Source: Synaphobranchus kaupii
Lineage: Eukaryota; Chordata; Actinopteri; Anguilliformes; Synaphobranchidae
DNA: 64,000 bases
Assembly (NCBI GenBank): GCA_029718625.1
Contig: CM056376.1
Span: forward strand, 20,471,091-20,535,090
Direction: 5' to 3'
The translations under genes were made by a program, and so were the position numbers. Below, piece by piece: positions 47,845-60,300 of the stretch (the stretch's first letter is position 1; every line of letters begins with the position of its first letter). Under the pieces are notes generated by a model, which was not told the origin of the DNA, ran no database searches, and worked only from the letters and a program-made list of their open reading frames with translations.

Positions 47845-48305
47845 CTGTAGTAGGATAACACTTTGCACACATCTGTAGCTTGTAGGTGCTCTGTGGACCA
47901 GATGAGTCATTCTCACGTGGTAAGACATGGTGTGCTGTGCCTACTCAAACCCTCCCTCCCCGGGCGATGCTCCAGCCAATTACGCGGCGCCCCGTGGAGC
48001 TGCCAACCACAGTTTGCGCTGTCATGAACAGCAATCCTTTCCTGATTGTGGAGTGCATCTCTATGGTGCAAACACTGGAAAATGATTAGTGTTCCAAGCA
48101 GGTATTTTAGAATAGGTTTTTACAATATGTGGTGCTATTGATCTACATGGTACTACTAAGGACTTAGGTGATCTTATGATGATTTCACTGAAACCTTAAA
48201 TCCACTGTGACATTAATTTAAGCATTGAAGCTTGTGTGTGAAGCTGGGGTGGGTTGAGGCCCAGTAGCAGATTGGGGATTCCAGTGTAGACCTGTCCATA
48301 TGAAG

Positions 48306-48473
48306 CATGGATGTCAGACTCCAGTCCTGGAGGGCCATGTTGCCTGCTGTGTTTGGTCTGCTTCAACACTCAAGTGCACAATTGAAGTCACTGATTGGCT
48401 AAAGAATCCACACATCTAGTTTTCTGATTGAAATGAAGACATAAAAACGGCAGACATTGAGTTTGGATCCCTG
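48306..48473. mobile_element. degenerate hAT-type MITE
   Basis: Left end catggatgtcagactccagt and right end gagtttggatccctg are imperfect inverted repeats. The interior tgattggctaaagaatccac is a word seen in such teleost MITEs. No clean target duplication. Confidence 0.55.
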
Positions 48474-49499
48474 ATCGCTATGCAGAGGCATTAAACCTGA
48501 CTGAGATTGTACAATCGTGACATAATAATGTGACAAAGATGTTATCTTTTATGTTTTAACCTAAGGGAGGAAAAGCCAGATAAAAGATTATTTTGTTACT
48601 TTCGAGTAGTCGACATATTTATCATATTTTATCATAAAATATGTATTTTATCATGATGATCATTTTGACACTTTTCCTCAGTAGTTATATTCCCTTTCCA
48701 TGGCTGACATCGATTGGCTTTGGAAGAATCACATTGGATGCATTGTAATATGACATATCTCATTAGGAAAGACCAGAGAGGTAAATGTTAAAAAAAAGAG
48801 AAGCAAAAGGCATAGATCCCAATTACGCTGTGAATTCTGGGCCGGGCAAATAGAGCGTTAAGTGATTTCTTTTTGCGCGGCAGAGCAGAGTTTTGGAGGG
48901 AGAGCTGGAGGGACAAGAGAGGATCTGTAGTGGAGCAGAGGCTTTGAAATTCATCCAGAGAGCTGGTGAGTGAAGGACCACCCTGCCTCAGAGCTGGGCC
49001 CACCGGAACTCCCTCGCTGACCTCAACTCAGGTCCCCTCAAGGTGAACATTTACACAATTAACCTTCCTCTCCCGCCACACTTAGCATGTACCAAACGGG
49101 AGAGGAGGCCGGCGGCCATTTTGGAGACCCACGTGTTACTGTACCGCGTCGCCGGCCCAGTCGGCCTAGTCGGAAAACGGAGGCCGACTGAAAAGGAGGA
49201 CTGCGAAAACGTAATTTCCCACAATTCTCTGCCGGACTACCAGAGCACAGAGAGAATAGGGAAACGAAAGGAAAATAAAGCAGAGGTTAAGGCAGCTTTA
49301 TAGGCATGACACACTTGTGTCCTCTGCTCCGGCTAAAGCAACAACCCTGGGACAGACTCTCCTCTGAGGTACCAGGGGTGAGACGGTGATCAACAGATGC
49401 TGCGCTAGTCAGCAGGCAAACAGATAAAGACGCAGATTTGAGAATGTCTATGGTTACATGTCAGTTCTGAGAGCTCCCAACATTCCAGAGAGAATGTCT

Positions 49500-49563
49500 C
49501 CCCTCCCTCCCTCCTCTCGTTCCCCCCCTCTCTCCCTCCCTCCCTCCCTCCCTCCCTCTCTGG
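49500..49563. repeat. CT-rich (CCCT)n tract
   Basis: Pyrimidine-only run with repeated ccct units, including five near-perfect tandem copies of ccctc/ccct. Confidence 0.9.
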
Positions 49564-52500
49564 GGCTGTCAGATTGAGAGGCAGACAGAGGGGTCCACAG
49601 CAGGGGGAAACTCTGGCTGTCCATCACTGGGCCCCCTGTAGCTCACAGTGTACCCTGTCACACTCTAATTAAAACAGAAGCCACACTGAAGGGCACTTTC
49701 TCAGGCATAGCTCGCTCTTGTAGTAGACCGAGCAAACCGGGGATCCACTGCGTGCGACCGCAGCCCTGGTCATTCGGTTTAAACCGTAAGGCCAGTCCAC
49801 GTACAATGGGTAAAATCATCCCCAAAGCTGCCATCAGCACCGCATGTGATTTACCAATACATAACATTGGGATGGCCAAAATATGTACATGAGTTCATGA
49901 AGGACCAAGAGAAAACAGGGGGAAATTATATTTACCAGAGTAAAATAATTATCAGAAAAACGTTTCTACATAAATGGAGACTTTTCCCCCCAGAAAATGC
50001 ATGTATGTATTTGTTATCTAATTAAACCCACTAATTATGTTTTTATTAGTTAAGATAATGTTGTAATGGCACATTCTGACCATGTATTGAATTAGGACAC
50101 TTTGTGGTTTGTAGTCTACAGTTTATCATTTATTTGGAAGGTGTAAACATCCTCGTCGTTCTTCTGAGGTTTTTGAGGGTTACGGCTGAATGCACGGGCC
50201 ACATTTGAATTACTTTCAACAGCACACCGAGTCACTCTTTACAATTGCGCAGCAGGGAACAAAGGAGTAACACAAACGGTTTGTTTAAATGTACAAATAG
50301 ACACCCTTTGAGTCAAAACTCCCCTAATGGTGGGGGGGGGGTCACTGAATGCCATCCTGTGAGGCACTGTATCTTTCTCCCAACCCACCCACCGCAGACA
50401 CTGACCGCTTCAATACACAACGGCACCTGAACCGTGAAAGGAAGGTGAAAATTAAGTCTAGTTTGGGGCATTAAAAAAAGAAAACCGGTTTATCTCCCGG
50501 GTGGAACGATTTCCCTCCCCTATCTGACACACAAGGAGACAGGGTGGCTGACCTGAATAGAAAACAGCATGGCCTTTTACAAAGACCTGTTAGAAACAAT
50601 TAGTCCCGACCGCCGGAGTTTGATTTGGGGGGCTAATTGCCGGTTGGGGCTGAGGCAGTTGTGCGAGGTGGCCGAGAAGCCCGGCTACTATGCGCACCCC
50701 GTGGGTGAGCAAGGCCCCAGACAATGGCTGCCTTTATTTCACATTCAGGTGCTACAATGTAGGTGTGCTCAAAGGACTTAATCCTACATTCAAACCCGAC
50801 AAGAAAGGTCTTTCACATTGAAAGGTAGTACAACACTGTTTCAGGTATGTCCTCCTCCCCTCCCCACCGTTCTTGCCCCCCTACCTCCTAGTCCATGCGA
50901 CAAGAAAAGAAAAAGCAATTACCTAAATTATAGTGATTTCTTTTTTTTTGCTTACGAGATAGGAATTTAGTTTCTTCCATTCCGGGGGACCGTCCAGGGG
51001 AAACCCGATCCGGGGCGCTCCGCTGGGAGCACCTCGGAACGCTTCACTCCAGCCATCTCAACGGGGCCCGTAAGCTTTTTTTTTTTATTTTATTTTTTTT
51101 ACTCAAACCAATTTGACTGCAACGGCTCAACGTTTAACAAGCACGGAGGGCGCTCGTCGCGAAAAACAGCCCGTTCTCAAGGCGCGTCGGGCCCGCTCTC
51201 TTTCGGCTCATTCTTTCACCTATAGACACGGCCGCGCTTTCCTTTTTTTCAGCCCCAGACGAAGTCAGGCTTCACGTCCTAAGTACCCCTTACTCTGAAA
51301 TCTCACCTGCTTTCTGCTCCTTTAATCGCCTGACTTTACATTCCTTCATGCAATTTAGAAAAGCTTCGCATGTACAGGTAAAGGGGAAAGAATTTGAGAA
51401 CAATAGTGAAGGAATCCCTGCAAGCCAGGACTGACATCACGTCCAAAGAGAATCAGAATATATCCTCTACTCAACGCCGTTTCATCACACTTACTCCCGC
51501 CTGAAACAACTCGCTAAACCAGGGTAAGGAGATGCCTGTTCCATATGTGCTACTAAACAAATAACTGCGCTCCTTTATAAAACGGTTTACCAAGGCAGCG
51601 GGCGTGCGTAAAGAGTTTTTTAAACGGCGAGGTTAATTATTGCAGTAGCTACTTATTGAGCGTTGCCGCTCGACATTTCTTAAGTGAAAATAAGTATGTT
51701 GTTGTTGACCATTCTTCAGTCGATAATAACGGCGGAATGATCCAAGCAGCGGGTTCATGGCACTCCGCTGCATGGGGATCACACCGGATGTATTTGTGAT
51801 CATTTCTGTTGGATTTTTTTTAACACGCTCCTCTCGCAAGCGCACAGATATCCGGGGAAACCCGGTTTCCCTGGCTCTCTTGGTCCCCATGCTCTACAGG
51901 GAAATGTACATCAAAGGGGGTCAGCCAGTCAAAGGGGCAATAGAAGAGCGGGACTGACAAATGCACGAGCTGTAAAACTTAACAAGGTGTGAACGCCCTC
52001 CCTGTGCCCTGGCCCACCGGTGCGCAGGAGCTTGCTCACATTCTCAGGGCTGGGGGTCCCAGATCCCGGGGGAAGGGACACTTGTGTTTGGAGAGGAAAC
52101 ATCAGGTGGCTGGACCAGGCCCTACCCGTAGAGCCGCTGGACACTCCTGATTTATCTGCGCGCTTCCGAATTATGTTCCTAACCTCTTCACCTCTCCGCC
52201 ATTTGTGTCGTCCTCCTGGCTCTGTTCAGACAATTAAACACCCGTGCATTTGCCCCCCACCCAACCGCCCCCCCCCCCCCCTCCTCCCCGGGTGTCACCG
52301 ACAGTTCAGGGAAGACATCCTCATGGTGGGACAGGGGTCCGTCCGTCGGGAGAGGCCGTAGTTTCAGCGTTCGCCTTGGTAGAGGCGGACATTCCAGGAC
52401 TGCAAATAGCCCCCTTCTCCTCCTCCCTACACACACACACACACACACACACTTTGAAACCAGATGCCTTGACACAAAGATAATATGCACTAGACACAAG

Positions 52501-53112
52501 GCCACACATAGTACACAGAAAGCACAGATGCTGGATCCTATTGCTTTTCTGGGGAGGCTGATGTTCATGCCAAACAGCAAGGCATTCTGGGAAATCTTTA
52601 ATTGTCTTGCCATCTCAGTCCATTTCACCTTTACATTTTTGAAAAATGTATTGTTTGCCAGTACAGTAAGATAGCACATTTGACACACCAAATGCTGTGT
52701 CATTGTCATGACGACCTCACCACCAGTAAACAAAAATGTAGCACATAATGCCCAATGCAGGATAGACTAATAAATGAGGTTGAGGTTGTTAATAAATGAA
52801 GTGTGGATATTTTTCTGATATAACATATGCAATGCATGGTAAAGGCAGTTTTTATAACATTACAAAAAAAAAACTTGAGATTGAATGGAAAATCAAAAAA
52901 CAAAGGGTGAAAGACACATTCATTCATACCTACTAGCTCCGCCCACCTAGCCTTTAATGACGTGTTTGGTGCTCCACGCAGCCATTTCATCGTTTCATTC
53001 ATCTTTATTTTCTTAAGCCTGATGTGTGATAACAGCATGGGCAGAGTCCAGTCAGGCTGGCCCAGCAAGCACAGAGACGCCTGTCGCTGCCCTGCTGGGT
53101 ACTGTCATCGGG

Positions 53113-53142
53113 CCCCCCGCCCCCCCCCCCCCCCCCCCCCCC
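53113..53142. repeat. C homopolymer run
   Basis: About twenty-two consecutive Cs preceded by a shorter C run. The length is doubtful in any assembly. Confidence 0.9.
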
Positions 53143-55796
53143 TCATCAAAGACCCCCACAGGGCCTCCGCCCTCACCTGACGAAACGCTGGGGATCTCAA
53201 CCTGGCCCGCTCGCCAAATCACCGCAGGACGACAGACGGAAAAGACACGCCCTCGCTCGGAAACACAAATGTGGCCTTAGCGAGCAAGGGGACCTATGCG
53301 GTCTCTTCTGTGGAACGACTGGAAATGCGCAAGGATCTCCCAAATTTAGAGACAGTACTGTCTGTCTGAAAGCATAATTTCAGAGCAGAGATCATAAACG
53401 TGAAATATTTAAAAAAAAAATTTCAATGAAATATGTTGCACAATGTTTGTATCTCTCATAACCAACCAGGCGACATTGTTATGACCACTGGATCCAACGG
53501 CTTCCTCACAATCACAAAATAGGCCCATCTCTGTAGACTCCAGTGTAAAATAATGATAGGAAAGGAAACATTTTGTTCACGGGATAAATTAAACAGTAGG
53601 TATTTTTCACTCTTTTTTTGTTTCTTAAAAGGGGAAAAGACATTACCTATTTGTCTGCACATCTTCATTGACCTTTGCTTCAAATGCAGGACATTGGAAG
53701 GGACTGATGACACATTGGCACCCTCTGCTGGTCCCACATAGAAGCGCACTGTGAATGGCGCAAATAAATGTCCTGGGTCTAAAACATGCATGAACAAGTC
53801 AGAGAAAAGCAATAATATTGAAAATATTTGTCACCTTGATAGATTTTGTTTTTTGTGGAAAATGTTAAGGTACATAAATGAGGGTACTAAACACTTCATT
53901 ACACATCAAACAAAACCATTCCAGTAGTAATTGTCTAACAATACGGAAACATTTGTTTGGTCTCAGGAAGTACATACCTGACATCGCTGTTCATCTCGGC
54001 TGGGTAATCAACCTGTTAGGAGAGCTCAGGATGACTCCTAATTAACTCTTAATGCCAAATGATTTGCATACTCTTATATTTCAGAATAGATAAAAGCGGT
54101 TTTATTTTTGCTAATTTTACAGCACAGAAGACCGACTTTTTACTTTCATCAGTTTTATGCATACTGTCCCTGTTCTGATGTAATGATTTGCTTGGACTGT
54201 ACAAAAAAAAAAAAAAAAATCAATAAATAAAAAGCAGCATTACCATGTTATCTCAGAATTCTGCTGAAATACCTGGGGGTGGTAGCCTGAACATCGTTAT
54301 TTTGTCATGTTGCATGACTGGGAACAGAAGAAGCAGAGTGCAGTGCAAAGTCAACATGTTTAACAGGACAACTATCAATTTTAACATCAGTGGTAGTATT
54401 TTATTAAGATGCAATAATAGGTGACATATATACATATGTTCAGAGATAAGGCTCATCCACTAGGACGTATATGCTACCAAATACTTTACAGGTCACAGTA
54501 ACGTAGTTCAGTGAATACCAGAGAATGGCCTGGCTGCAGTCACCTCTAAAACCTCCAGAACTAATGGAGTAAAATGCGACTGTGCTCCCTCATTCTCGCT
54601 TGTGATGCACGCAGGCTGGAATGATATTCTCAAATCAGATCTCTTCTGAAGCTCCAAACACACTATTCCACATACAAAAAAGAACTCAACTCTGGTAATA
54701 GTGTAAAAATTATTTTTGGCTGTGTGGCATGTAAACAGATCAATAGCCACGTGTGCCTGTCAGAACTAGCCTCCTTTTACCGTTTAAACTGGCTTCTGAA
54801 TTTTCTAACCACAGGGCATTTGGAATTCATTGTGGTGAACTGAAAATCTGAAATAAATGAGCTACCAGTAACTGTAACCATTGTAATAATTTAGCAGTGC
54901 AGACAGGAGAGAAAGTGGATAAATCAATGGAAAAGGGCATTGTGGAATCCTTTTTTGAGTCCAAGGAGTAGCTGCATGGTTAGAAATGGCCACAACAGGT
55001 ACGCCTTTCCTCCTTGCCACCACAGTTCTGCTACAGATATCATGGAATCAATGGTTACATTTATTTCCCTTCATTGCTCTAAGGAGATGTTCACAGATGT
55101 TCACAGGGTTTGCTGTACACAAATTGGTTGAAAATGCTCTACCTTCCATTTCAGCTTCCAAATCCGTTTTGCGCTAAAAACGGTATTTACACGGTGATGA
55201 TTTACCGGCCATTTTGGCCTTATTGTAAAATGGTGGCTGTTAGTGATCATTTGATGAGATCAATGAGCAATTTAACTATGACACGCTACCAACTCAAGTT
55301 GTTGAACAAAGGTGTAATTAAAAAGGCAGTGGACACTTGAAAGTTCACCCTGATGAAATGCAGAGACCCAGATGTACCCGGATCAGGAATATACCCTTAC
55401 AGAACGGAGGGATTACTGGGCCAGAATGGACCAAGTTATAGTACTTTAGTCAATTATCTTCTTTTTGGAATTGCTAAAAGGTGTTCATTATCACCAGTTA
55501 ATTACACCAGTGCAATATACATTTCAATGCATTGAGACTGGACTTGTATATGGAAATCAATTACAATATGAAAATATTGGAAGCACTTACGTAGACTGTA
55601 AACTACATCTACCCCCCGACAGTCTAAGTGCGAAGGAAAGGAATTTACAGCGAAAAGTTTCTCAGTACAAACCAATGATGTTTATTTTGCAGTCACAATG
55701 CTTACACTACATGTAGTAGACATCCAAACAGTTCAACCAGCTACTTTATCACTCAATGGACCCAATAGTCTCCACAAGGACACATTCACATCAGGG

Positions 55797-55848
55797 AACC
55801 AAAAAAAAAAAAAAAATCCTAACAAAAAAAAAAAAAAAAAAGTAAAAA
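55797..55848. repeat. paired poly-A runs
   Basis: Two A runs of about 16-18 bases separated by a short non-A word, then a third short one. May mark a decayed retrotransposon tail; nothing upstream confirms this. Confidence 0.6.
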
Positions 55849-56799
55849 AAATTAACTCAGTTTAATATCCATGAGCGTTGAACATGGTTAGAGATGACCT
55901 ACTTCACAATTAGCAGCAACATTTGTTCAGAATAGCAGAAGTTGCTAATATACTTGTATATCCACTCTGTATTTCTAAAGATAGTTTTTGAGCTACTGTA
56001 GTCTATGCATTATTCTGTTCACTTATTGAACGTAAATGGGTTGTTTTGGAGGAACCTGTAAAGTAAAAGGTGATTTAGTTTGATACGGGGCAGCGAGAGA
56101 AACATAGGACCATTACTGTGTCGACAATAGTCACACCCAGTCTTTGCGTGGCAATGTGCCAGCTTTTACACGGTACAAGACGATATACCTTCAGGGCCTC
56201 TTCACCTCAATGGCAGATTAACAGCAGAGCCATAAAGTGACTTCCCGGGAAGCCTGTCTGATTGGACCAGGGCCGCTTTGGCCCACAAAAGCGTTATCAG
56301 TGACTGGCCACGCCCCCCAGGATTGTTCTGCTCTAAGGCGGAGTCCGGCCGGTAGGCCTGAGGGAGGGGCCGAAGGCGGGGCCAGCGGGGACCTGACAGA
56401 GCTCTGCTGAGGGAGCGCGGGAGGAAGAAGGGCCCGCTCCTGAGGCTAAGGTTAAAGGTCAGTCTCACAGAACACCTGGGTTCACTGAAGGGAACAGGAC
56501 GCCCACTGACTCAGACAGATACTCCTCTCCAACATCTGCAAGGCAGCAGGGGTCTGTATTTACAAATCCTTTCGTGCTCAGGGTCGCTTGAAAGGTTAGG
56601 GGGGGATCTACAACAGGTCTGACCATTCGAAATTCTCTCACACCCAATACCCTTTATATCCCCTCACACCGATCCTCATTCTGTCGCACACTCTGAACCA
56701 CACCATCATTTAACACCTGGGTATGCCTGTGTACCCTTCACACGCATCCAAACCCTGCACTCAACACTGTTGCACTACTGGACTGTAAAAACTTCAATC

Positions 56800-57286
56800 A
56801 CACTTTTTTTTTTTTTTTCTTTCAAATTTGAATTATTATAAACATTGTTCAAAATGTTACGAAAAAAATGTACACTTGATTATTTTTTTTTTATACAAGG
56901 CAGACAGAAGCAGAGTATTATAATTTAGCAGCTCCCCTCCCCGACCCGAAGACCCTCTTTCCTTCTGGGCGAGAGTTTGGAGAGGACGCTCTCCTCTTTA
57001 CTTTTTTTAATGTCCTTGCTTCTCCCCAACTGTCCTTTAATCTGCGTGAGCCACACCTGTCAGCGTATAGTCACCGTGACTGTGACTTCTGGAAACTGAC
57101 TTTAAAATATATATATATAAAAAGCACAAAAAAAGGGGTGGGGTAGGGGGGGGGGGCAGGCATGGAGAGGTCAGGTACAGAGTAGCGGGGGGCAGGGGTC
57201 TGTGGTGGGGGCCCCCCTGGCGTCCGGGCCTGGGGGGGTGGTGGGGGGGGGGGATGCGAGGCCGCGGGAAGCCGCGTGGAGGAATG
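56800..57286 (-). other. xpo7: probable xpo7 3' UTR
   Basis: Following the xpo7 stop on the minus strand: a C-rich part, an AU repeat near 57108, then AU-rich sequence with long U runs to about 56800. This fits a vertebrate 3' UTR. No decisive polyadenylation signal was fixed. Confidence 0.4.
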
Positions 57287-57380
57287 TCAGCTCATCATGT
57301 CGTTGCTGTTTACCCCGTACGTGGAATTCTTCATGGAGTCGTTGACTTCCCTTCTAAACACTGAGAGGTTCTGGGTAAAC
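57287..57380 (-). CDS. xpo7: xpo7 last coding exon
   Basis: 94 nt including TGA (57287-57289). Encodes [18 protein letters not shown] and [12 protein letters not shown]. Acceptor is ctctcccgcag. Confidence 0.96.
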
Positions 57381-60300
57381 CTGCGGGAGAGGGACCCCAA
57401 TGCATGAGGCTGCGTCGGACACACGCCGCGAGGCATCGGTCTGAAGAAGCCATTACCATCTGGACCGATGCTCACGGTTAAAATCAATGCAAATCAATGA
57501 GTCTGCCGCTAGCACAATGAGAGAAATGAAAGGTCCTCATGCTAAGGAGAACTGAAGCTCTGCAAAGGTAAAATTCGGCAAATCTAATTTACAGCGGGCT
57601 GATTTAATGCAATAAAAAATGATTGCATGTCAAGTTGTCAACTGAGAGTGAAGAAAAACAATCTGACATCATGTAATCAATATAAACATAATCACACACA
57701 CACACACATCTAATACATACGTACAAACAGACAATGGAAATGTGCATACCTGTCACGGTTTTTTGTGAGTAAGTTACGTTCGATGCCTTCCATTAGATTT
57801 TCGAAGCATAGGTGCATGGCTTGCTGCTTCTCCGGGGGCTGGCTGTTCACTATACTGTTTCTCAGCTCAGCGAAATACTGAGGAAGACAAGACGGCCAAA
57901 CACAGAAAACACACACGGTTAGTACACTACAGATACGCCTCATACACACCACGGCTCACAAAGTCTTGCTTGTGCAATGACGAAACGGAAAAACATCACC
58001 AACAGGGCCACAACGCAGGATTCACTCTTAAAAGATACTCAAATGCATTTACAATAGCTACATATGCTACTTATTATGCACTCTTACAAATGCCAGTCCG
58101 TGCTGCATCTTTAACAAACAAATATTGAAAAAGCAGTTAGTACTCATTACAAATACAGGAGGGAACGGAGCAGCCTCAAAGCTTTACCACGGCACCCAGA
58201 GAGGTCCTGAAGCCTTCGCCCCTGCAGGTTGAAAGAAACGCGAGCGCTCCACGAGGCTGAAAACAATCAGCCGTCACGATGACATCTCGACAAACGCGCG
58301 CGGCTACGAAACCGAAGCTTACCTTCTCGTTTAGCAAGATCAGACCCAGCAGCGGCCGCGACATAGACCACTGGTTTCGGCAGTCCTCGAAAATGATGAT
58401 ATTCAGTACGGTGGATAGCATCTGCAAGAAACGGGGGGGCGGATTGTGGCGCTGAATTTGTCAGATTGCAGGAAGTTAGGGGAAAGCCCCCTCCCGACCG
58501 GACACGCAAAGGGCCCGTCTGCGGGGGCGAGGCGGGCGCGGCCGTTCCCCCTTACCTGCTGAATCATCTCTGGGTGCTGCTGCATTATGTGCAGGAAGCG
58601 GTCGCTCTCCTGCGGCATGGGGGCAGCCCGTTTCTTGGTGCTCCGGGACAGCTGCTTAAATAGATAGGTTACTATGTGGTCTAAGCTGGAGCAACATCCT
58701 GTACATACCATTGTGTCTGGAAGAGAAAGGAGATGGGATGGTATTAGTTCACATGGGGAATGTCTGGAAGCGCATGGGGGGCTGGGGGGGGGGGGGGGGG
58801 GCGTGTCCCTTACTGGTTAATGGCGAATAGATGAGGGACACTTTCATGTTTGCCGTTGGGCTGCTAGCCTGTCGCCTTATGATGCACCCGTTGCCTGGGT
58901 GTCTGGTTCGCCCTACAGATGCAAGACATAGTTTCTGTACTGAACTCCAGTTCCCAACATGCAAATGTCAATCTCATCATTTCTATGTGACATAGCTTTT
59001 AATGTCTAATTTCAACAATCATCTTGCTCTAGGCAGATGGATTACTAAAAACTATACAGTGAAAACTATATGTTTTATATGTGTTCTGATTCATATATGC
59101 TGTTCCAGGCAGGGACGACGATACCTGGTCACAGCCCCACATTGTGGGAATATATAGAATATAATGAGTAATTTGCATAATTGTTATTACTCACCGAATA
59201 CTACAGAAATACAGACAGAAATATAATAGCTAAATAATTTGGAAATAGCCTGTTTTCCTCGCACAAATTGTGGTAGAGCGGTCTTTAAACACCTTCATAT
59301 AAAACCATCAATACAAGTTTGGTCACATAAAGTTTGCAAATTGTCACCTACTGTAAGGAGACCCAATCCAGCGCACCTGCAATTCCAATAGAATGTATGC
59401 ACACCTCGTAGGAATTTCAATACTGAGGAGATTCAGAGGCCTAATTGATTATTGCGGGAATATAAGAAACTGCCCAGGAATGGAGGTGCTAGGCCACACC
59501 AAAACACCACGTAGCAATGCACCAAACTCATCATCAGGAACAGCATTCAACCACTCTAATGAGATGGACTTTAAATGGACAGAAACTACGGGTAGCAGCT
59601 CTGATGGCGAGGAAGACTATCGGCGTGGAATGGAATGGACAGCCACTGTACCGGATGGTTAAAGCCAGTATTTACCAAGTGCAGTTAGGCCTTCAGAGAT
59701 GGAGGAGAGGATATACATGATGACGTGAGGCTCCAGGCCGGCGATGAAGTTCATATGGTCTTGGGTCAGGACCTCCAGCAGAGAGTAGTAGGACTGACTT
59801 AGCTTAGGGTAGTCCTGTAGGAGAGAGCGGTGGACTTTAACACTGGGGTAAGAAATAACACACCTGAGTCTGCATGGATGCTAACATTCTCAATACTGGC
59901 TATCAAGGGCGTCACTTTGTTTTGAAAGGTGGTGGGGACACTTTTTTCAGATTTAAAAAAAACCAACATTTGGTGGACCCCCACCGAATGCGCGCGCAAT
60001 ACACTAGTACCGTACTATCTGTACTAGTACCACCTGTAGATACAGGATTTACACTGACAGGCTACAGCCTAATCACAACCTTCAGGACAATATCAACACC
60101 TGTAGATATATTCATACAGGATTTACACTGACAGGCTACAGACTATTATCACAACCTTCAGGACAACATCAATCAACAAAATTGGCCACTTCAAAAAGTG
60201 GTGGGGACATGTCCCCAGCGTCCCCAGCGTAAATGACACCTATGCTGGCTATAAAAAGGCCGTTTGCATACGGTGCACGAGCCTACACCAGTGTAGTTAT

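Larger units (their letters stand above)
44131..56799. other. intergenic region between fgf17 and xpo7
   Basis: No gene was recognised. Contains CpG-rich patches (about 45180-45380, 46240-46430, 47110-47290, 50980-51250), homopolymer runs, a CT-rich tract, two MITEs and stretches resembling non-coding elements. No exon resembling NPM2, the tetrapod gene at this position, was seen. Confidence 0.55.
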
